DNA of 40,777 nucleotides from Bacteroidaceae bacterium. Lineage in GTDB: Bacteria; Bacteroidota; Bacteroidia; Bacteroidales; Bacteroidaceae. Shown in pieces: positions 37,750 through 40,777 of the stretch. Numbering within the stretch: position 1 is the stretch's first letter; each line of letters begins with the position of its first letter. The translations under genes were made by a program, and so were the position numbers. The notes under the pieces were generated by a model. The model was not told where the DNA came from. It searched no databases and saw only the letters and a program-made list of their open reading frames with translations. The stretch is taken from the NCBI GenBank assembly GCA_017464815.1, contig JAFTYI010000010.1, positions 1-40,777 on the forward strand, in the 5' to 3' direction.

Positions 37750-39297
37750 TTATGCTACTTTTTCGAGGCGTTTCAAGATAGAGAAGATGAACAGAGCCGA
37801 CACGAGGCAGATGCCAATGAGCACGCCCCAAATGATGGCCAGATTCATACCCCACATGAGACCGGGCACCATGATGAGGAAGTTACCGATAGCAGTTGCC
37901 ACGAACCATCCACCCATCATCATACCCTTGTACTTGGGAGGAGCCACCTTGGTAACAAATGAAATACCGATGGGAGAGAGCAACAATTCAGCAATCGTCA
38001 ATACGAAATAGGTTCCTATCAACCAGTTTGGAGAAACCAAAGTGGCAGTACCGGCCTTTACGGCTTCGAGCTGCTCACCAGCAGGGGGCAACGGCAAAGA
38101 GGCAATCAACAGGATGACGAAAGCCAATGCGGCCACCAACATACCAAGACCAATCTTCATGGGTGAAGAGGGCTCTTTGCCCTTCTTGGCCAATGAGCCG
38201 AAGATAAGACCGATAATCGGAGTCAATGCTACTACGAAGCAGGGGTTGAATTGCTGGAAGATGGGAGCTTCTACCACTACAGAACCGGTCACGTTCATTG
38301 CTCTGTAAACAAGCACACCCAATGACGCTACGGTAAGGAGTGCCGCAACCGACTTGCCCTTGGCTGTCTTTGACTGGAAGAGGTTGAGCACACCGTAAAC
38401 CAACAATACGCAAAGGATAAGATTCCAGAAACTTCTGGTTTCAGTAAAGTTCAACGAGCTACTGAGGAAAAGGCTCATGAAGCCGGTCTCAGATGTTGCG
38501 GTATATTCGCGGGCAAACTGGTTCATGGTGATACCATTCTGATGGAAAGCCATCCAGAAGAAGATAACCACGGCATATACCAGACAGAGGCAGATGATAC
38601 GCTCTTTTGTTTGGGCGGGAGTCAACTGCTCTTCTGCCACCTCAGCACCCTTTACGGCAACTTTCGCACGGTCGGCATGAGCAAATGTCTTGCGGAAAGC
38701 ATAGTAGATGATGATGGAAAGCACCAACGACACACAAGCTACGGCAAACGCAAAGTGGTAAGAGTCGGCCTTGCTGATGCCGTAAGCCTCTTGTGTCCAA
38801 GCCATGATGGAAAGAGCCACGGCTGCGGCAAACATCGAACCAAGGTTGATGGCCATGTAGAAGATGCTGAAACCCTCGTCGCGCTTGGCAGAGTACTTGG
38901 GGTCGTCGTAGAGATTACCCACCAACACCTGCAAATTACCCTTGAACAGACCTGTACCTACACACACAAGCAACAGAGCCAAAGCCATTACGCCAAGAGC
39001 TACCGTGCCGGCTCCAAGAGGCAAAGCCAACAGGAGATAACCCATGAACATGACAAAGATACCGATAGTTACCATTTTGCCGAAACCAAACTTATCGGCC
39101 AGCATACCGCCAAAGAGGGGGACAAAATAAACTATTCCAAGGAAAGTGGCTTGGATTGAACTGGAGGTTCCCATGGAGAAACCGAAATTGTCCTGCAAAA
39201 AGAACAGGAACACTGCCAACATGGTGTAGTAGCCGAAGCGCTCACCTGTGTTGGCAAGGGCAAGCGCCCAAAGACCTTTAGGATGTCCTTCAAACAT
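37750..39297 (-). CDS. POT/PTR2-family peptide:H+ symporter (515 aa)
   Basis: Inner-membrane transporter of the POT branch of the major facilitator superfamily, importing di- and tripeptides with protons. About 14 hydrophobic helices are visible. The N-terminal loop ANTGERFGYYTMLAVFLFF corresponds to the family's ExxERFxYY motif, but the first acidic residue is replaced by Asn (NTGER). The middle part YMAINLGSMFAA matches the PTR2 signature FY..IN.G. A soluble loop of about 40 residues (FAHADRAKVAVKGAEVAEEQ) lies between helices 6 and 7. It is monocistronic with a strong terminator. The altered motif may change proton coupling. Confidence 0.9.
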   Translation of the reverse strand: MFEGHPKGLWALALANTGERFGYYTMLAVFLFFLQDNFGFSMGTSSSIQATFLGIVYFVPLFGGMLADKFGFGKMVTIGIFVMFMGYLLLALPLGAGTVALGVMALALLLVCVGTGLFKGNLQVLVGNLYDDPKYSAKRDEGFSIFYMAINLGSMFAAAVALSIMAWTQEAYGISKADSYHFAFAVACVSLVLSIIIYYAFRKTFAHADRAKVAVKGAEVAEEQLTPAQTKERIICLCLVYAVVIFFWMAFHQNGITMNQFAREYTATSETGFMSLFLSSSLNFTETRSFWNLILCVLLVYGVLNLFQSKTAKGKSVAALLTVASLGVLVYRAMNVTGSVVVEAPIFQQFNPCFVVALTPIIGLIFGSLAKKGKEPSSPMKIGLGMLVAALAFVILLIASLPLPPAGEQLEAVKAGTATLVSPNWLIGTYFVLTIAELLLSPIGISFVTKVAPPKYKGMMMGGWFVATAIGNFLIMVPGLMWGMNLAIIWGVLIGICLVSALFIFSILKRLEKVA

Positions 39298-39391
39298 AGA
39301 TAATTTAATTTTTTAAGAGTTTATAGATTAAAATTGTTTTTCTGCATTTTGCGGCGCGAAGATACGCAAATATCTTTGATTTTCCAATGAT

Positions 39392-40243
39392 TTACAAAAG
39401 ATAAAGTGGTTCGCGGCGCATTTGGAAGTTTTCCGACAGGGGTTTTGCAAAAGGAGAAAAGAATGTGCGCACCTCCGTGGGGCATCCCTTTACACAAGCG
39501 CAACAACGTATGCACCGGGTGGTATCTGTTACCTCCTCACTACCTATGGCAATGGCCTGTGTGGGGCAAAGCTCTACGCACACACCACAATGGGTGCAGG
39601 CATTGGGCGAAGCTGTAGGATAGGCCTTCACCGGGTTAATCTGTTGTTGTCGGGTATATTCCTGAACGAAAGCAACAAATGCCTGAAGAGACACTTCAGG
39701 AGTTTCCAGTTGGGGCATATTGTTGGCAATGTCGATGTCCCAATCCTTTTTGTCTGTTTCCTTGAGCTTGTTGGCAATTTGTTTACCGAATTCTTCGGCC
39801 GAAGAGAGGTCGGCCGCATCGGGTCTGCCTACGGCTATAGGATATTGTGCGTTGCTATAAGAATGTTCGCCCACCAAAGCCGCGGCGGCAATGGGGCGGA
39901 ATCCGCGTTCGCGCACATAGTCAGCCAATTGGACGAGCACCTGCTCAAAGTTGCGGTTTCCGTAGGTCACCAGCAGGATGGCCGGAGTATTCTCTCCCCT
40001 TACCTGCCCCATGCGCTCCAACGCCGTGGGTGGTACCTTTCCTCCATAGACGGGGACAGAAAACAGAGCCAAATCATCCGAAGAGAGCACTTCGTTCAAT
40101 CCGGCTCCTGTCTTTATATTATAATAGGTATAGTCGTTATGCGTTGCCTCGTCGGGATTCAATCCTTTCACTACGGCCATCATGTTTTTGCGCGAAGTGC
40201 CCGTGGGCGAAAAGCAGAAAGTTGTAAGTTTCATAGGTTTCAC
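39392..40243 (-). CDS. EFR1-type flavodoxin-ferredoxin fusion (283 aa)
   Basis: A redox protein combining an FMN-binding flavodoxin-like domain (residues 5-170; phosphate loop FSPTGTSRKN, then FSVPVYGGKVPPTALERM and AILLVTYGNRNFEQ) with two [4Fe-4S] clusters near the C-terminus. The cysteine motifs CTHCGVCVELCP and CIRCCACVKGCP each supply four ligands. Members (EFR1 family) are cytoplasmic electron carriers whose partner is mostly unknown. The start could be the first (40243) or second ATG (40234, MKLTTFCFSPTGTS); the second is closer to family starts. It is transcribed alone from a TATATTTG box at 40267-40274. Confidence 0.88.
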   Translation of the reverse strand: MKPMKLTTFCFSPTGTSRKNMMAVVKGLNPDEATHNDYTYYNIKTGAGLNEVLSSDDLALFSVPVYGGKVPPTALERMGQVRGENTPAILLVTYGNRNFEQVLVQLADYVRERGFRPIAAAALVGEHSYSNAQYPIAVGRPDAADLSSAEEFGKQIANKLKETDKKDWDIDIANNMPQLETPEVSLQAFVAFVQEYTRQQQINPVKAYPTASPNACTHCGVCVELCPTQAIAIGSEEVTDTTRCIRCCACVKGCPTEVRTFFSPFAKPLSENFQMRREPLYLL

Positions 40244-40266
40244 GTATATTTAGATCATTTGGTGGT

Positions 40267-40274
40267 GCAAATAT
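40267..40274 (-). promoter_or_regulatory. -7 box of the EFR1 gene
   Basis: CAAATATA on the plus strand is TATATTTG on the minus strand, 24 bp upstream of the 40243 ATG. Confidence 0.5.
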
Positions 40275-40373
40275 ACAACGAAAATGGCATAAAACCACTT
40301 TCTTGCAAATGGAGTGTCCAGAAATTAGACAATTTTAGGGTCTAAAAAACGATTTAACAAAAATTAATCCGTC

Positions 40374-40381
40374 TATATTTG
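40374..40381 (+). promoter_or_regulatory. -7 box facing the window end
   Basis: TATATTTG matches TAnnTTTG; no clear -33 TTTG. It would drive a leader through array C toward a gene beyond the window. Confidence 0.45.
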
Positions 40382-40408
40382 CACGATTCAATAATTTTGT
40401 AAGGCAAA

Positions 40409-40444
40409 ATGGCGGAGACTTCTTACTGTGCCCAGTGCTTTTAA
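40409..40444 (+). CDS. possible leader peptide (11 aa)
   Basis: An ATG frame 28 bp after the -7 box encodes MAETSYCAQCF and stops before array C. Its place between a promoter and a hairpin-forming array is the layout of a leader peptide. However, codon chance alone can give an 11-aa frame, so this is tentative. Confidence 0.2.
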   Translation: MAETSYCAQCF

Positions 40445-40498
40445 GAGAAACAGGTGTCTTTGTAAAGGGGTACAGAGTTTTCTCCCAAGGGGGAAAAG

Positions 40499-40619
40499 TT
40501 TTTTCCTAGTAGGAAACTTCCGTTTCCGCTAAGGGGAACTTTCGTTACCAAGTAGGGAAACTGTCGTTCCCCTGCGGAGAAACTGCCGTTTCCAAGCAGG
40601 GAAACGCGAGTTTCCTAAA
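40499..40619. repeat. 22-bp tandem palindrome array C
   Basis: The half-site CGTT recurs at 40521, 40543, 40565 and 40587, exactly 22 bp apart, and AGTTTCC at 40609 stays in phase. Each unit is roughly GGGAAACTGCCGTTTCC plus five bases, a dyad GGAAAC/GTTTCC around 4 nt. At least five units are present. The 534-bp gap from 40244 to the end of the window contains otherwise a possible 11-aa frame and AT-rich filler. Confidence 0.85.
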
Positions 40620-40777
40620 TGAAAATTTTAAGGAAACTGTATGTTAACGATTTCCGTTGACTACTTTCTATCTTATTTGTAGCTTGGGTTGACTGAGTTA
40701 AACTTTATTTTTAGTTATCGTTGACTTGTTTTTAACTTAGTCATGAAATAGGTTTACTTCCCATAATTTGAACAAGC

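Overview
The window looks like a chromosomal segment of a Bacteroidales bacterium, probably Prevotellaceae or Bacteroidaceae. Three things support this. Promoters repeatedly match the Bacteroidetes pattern (TTTG or TTG, about 19-21 bp, TAnnTTTG). Start codons lack strong Shine-Dalgarno sequences and are preceded by A-rich leaders. The gene families are typical of the order: a GH51 arabinofuranosidase, LytS/LytTR pair, DUF4369 lipoprotein, DUF3805/DUF3806 protein, C_GCAxxG_C_C protein and EFR1 ferredoxin. I saw no rRNA, tRNA, CRISPR array, transposase or phage gene.

Layout. 1-5.7 kb (+) is an AT-richer accessory stretch: a membrane-anchored CHAP-like amidase, a DUF6717-like protein, a stand-alone DUF1810 protein, a membrane TPR protein, and a DUF1810-ADP-ribosylglycohydrolase fusion. 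5.8-16 kb (+) holds the GH51 enzyme, a phospholipase D/cardiolipin synthase, ispE, a structured small-RNA candidate, a LytS/LytTR two-component pair, a hemerythrin protein overlapping a LuxR-type regulator with a degenerate receiver, and a CorA transporter. 16.3-29.7 kb (-) holds a Crp/Fnr regulator, lepA, a gene-poor interval, a winged-helix protein, a C_GCAxxG_C_C protein, a lipoprotein, a TSCPD protein, a YebC protein, pheT, dnaB, an ABC-F ATPase and a DUF3805/3806 protein. 30.1-36.8 kb (+) holds fucO, a polyprenol-phosphate mannosyltransferase, dihydroorotase, a free-standing MetH reactivation domain, a metallophosphoesterase and a PlsC-type acyltransferase. 36.9-40.2 kb (-) holds a DUF4369 lipoprotein, a POT peptide transporter and an EFR1 flavodoxin/ferredoxin.

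The most unusual signal lies between the genes. Three intercistronic gaps (before ispE, crp and dnaB) are filled with exact 9-bp-period arrays. Two of these share the same unit, AATCTAGAA, when read in the direction of transcription. Six other intergenic places carry repeats with a 22-bp period even though their sequences differ: 8.45, 16.1, 29.85, 33.64, 36.81 and 40.5 kb. A third repeat type, a palindromic REP-like element of about 37 bp, occurs in eight copies between 20.7 and 22.7 kb, mostly as inverted doublets in each gap. Two copies have become part of a lipoprotein gene, one forming the start of its signal peptide and one its C-terminus.

Other points of interest are the DUF1810-ARH fusion beside a second DUF1810 gene, two promoter-to-terminator units without an ORF (11.16-11.35 kb and 16.09-16.30 kb), a two-hairpin leader before corA, and the separate MetH activation protein. 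All functional statements come from reading motifs by eye; no database search was run.
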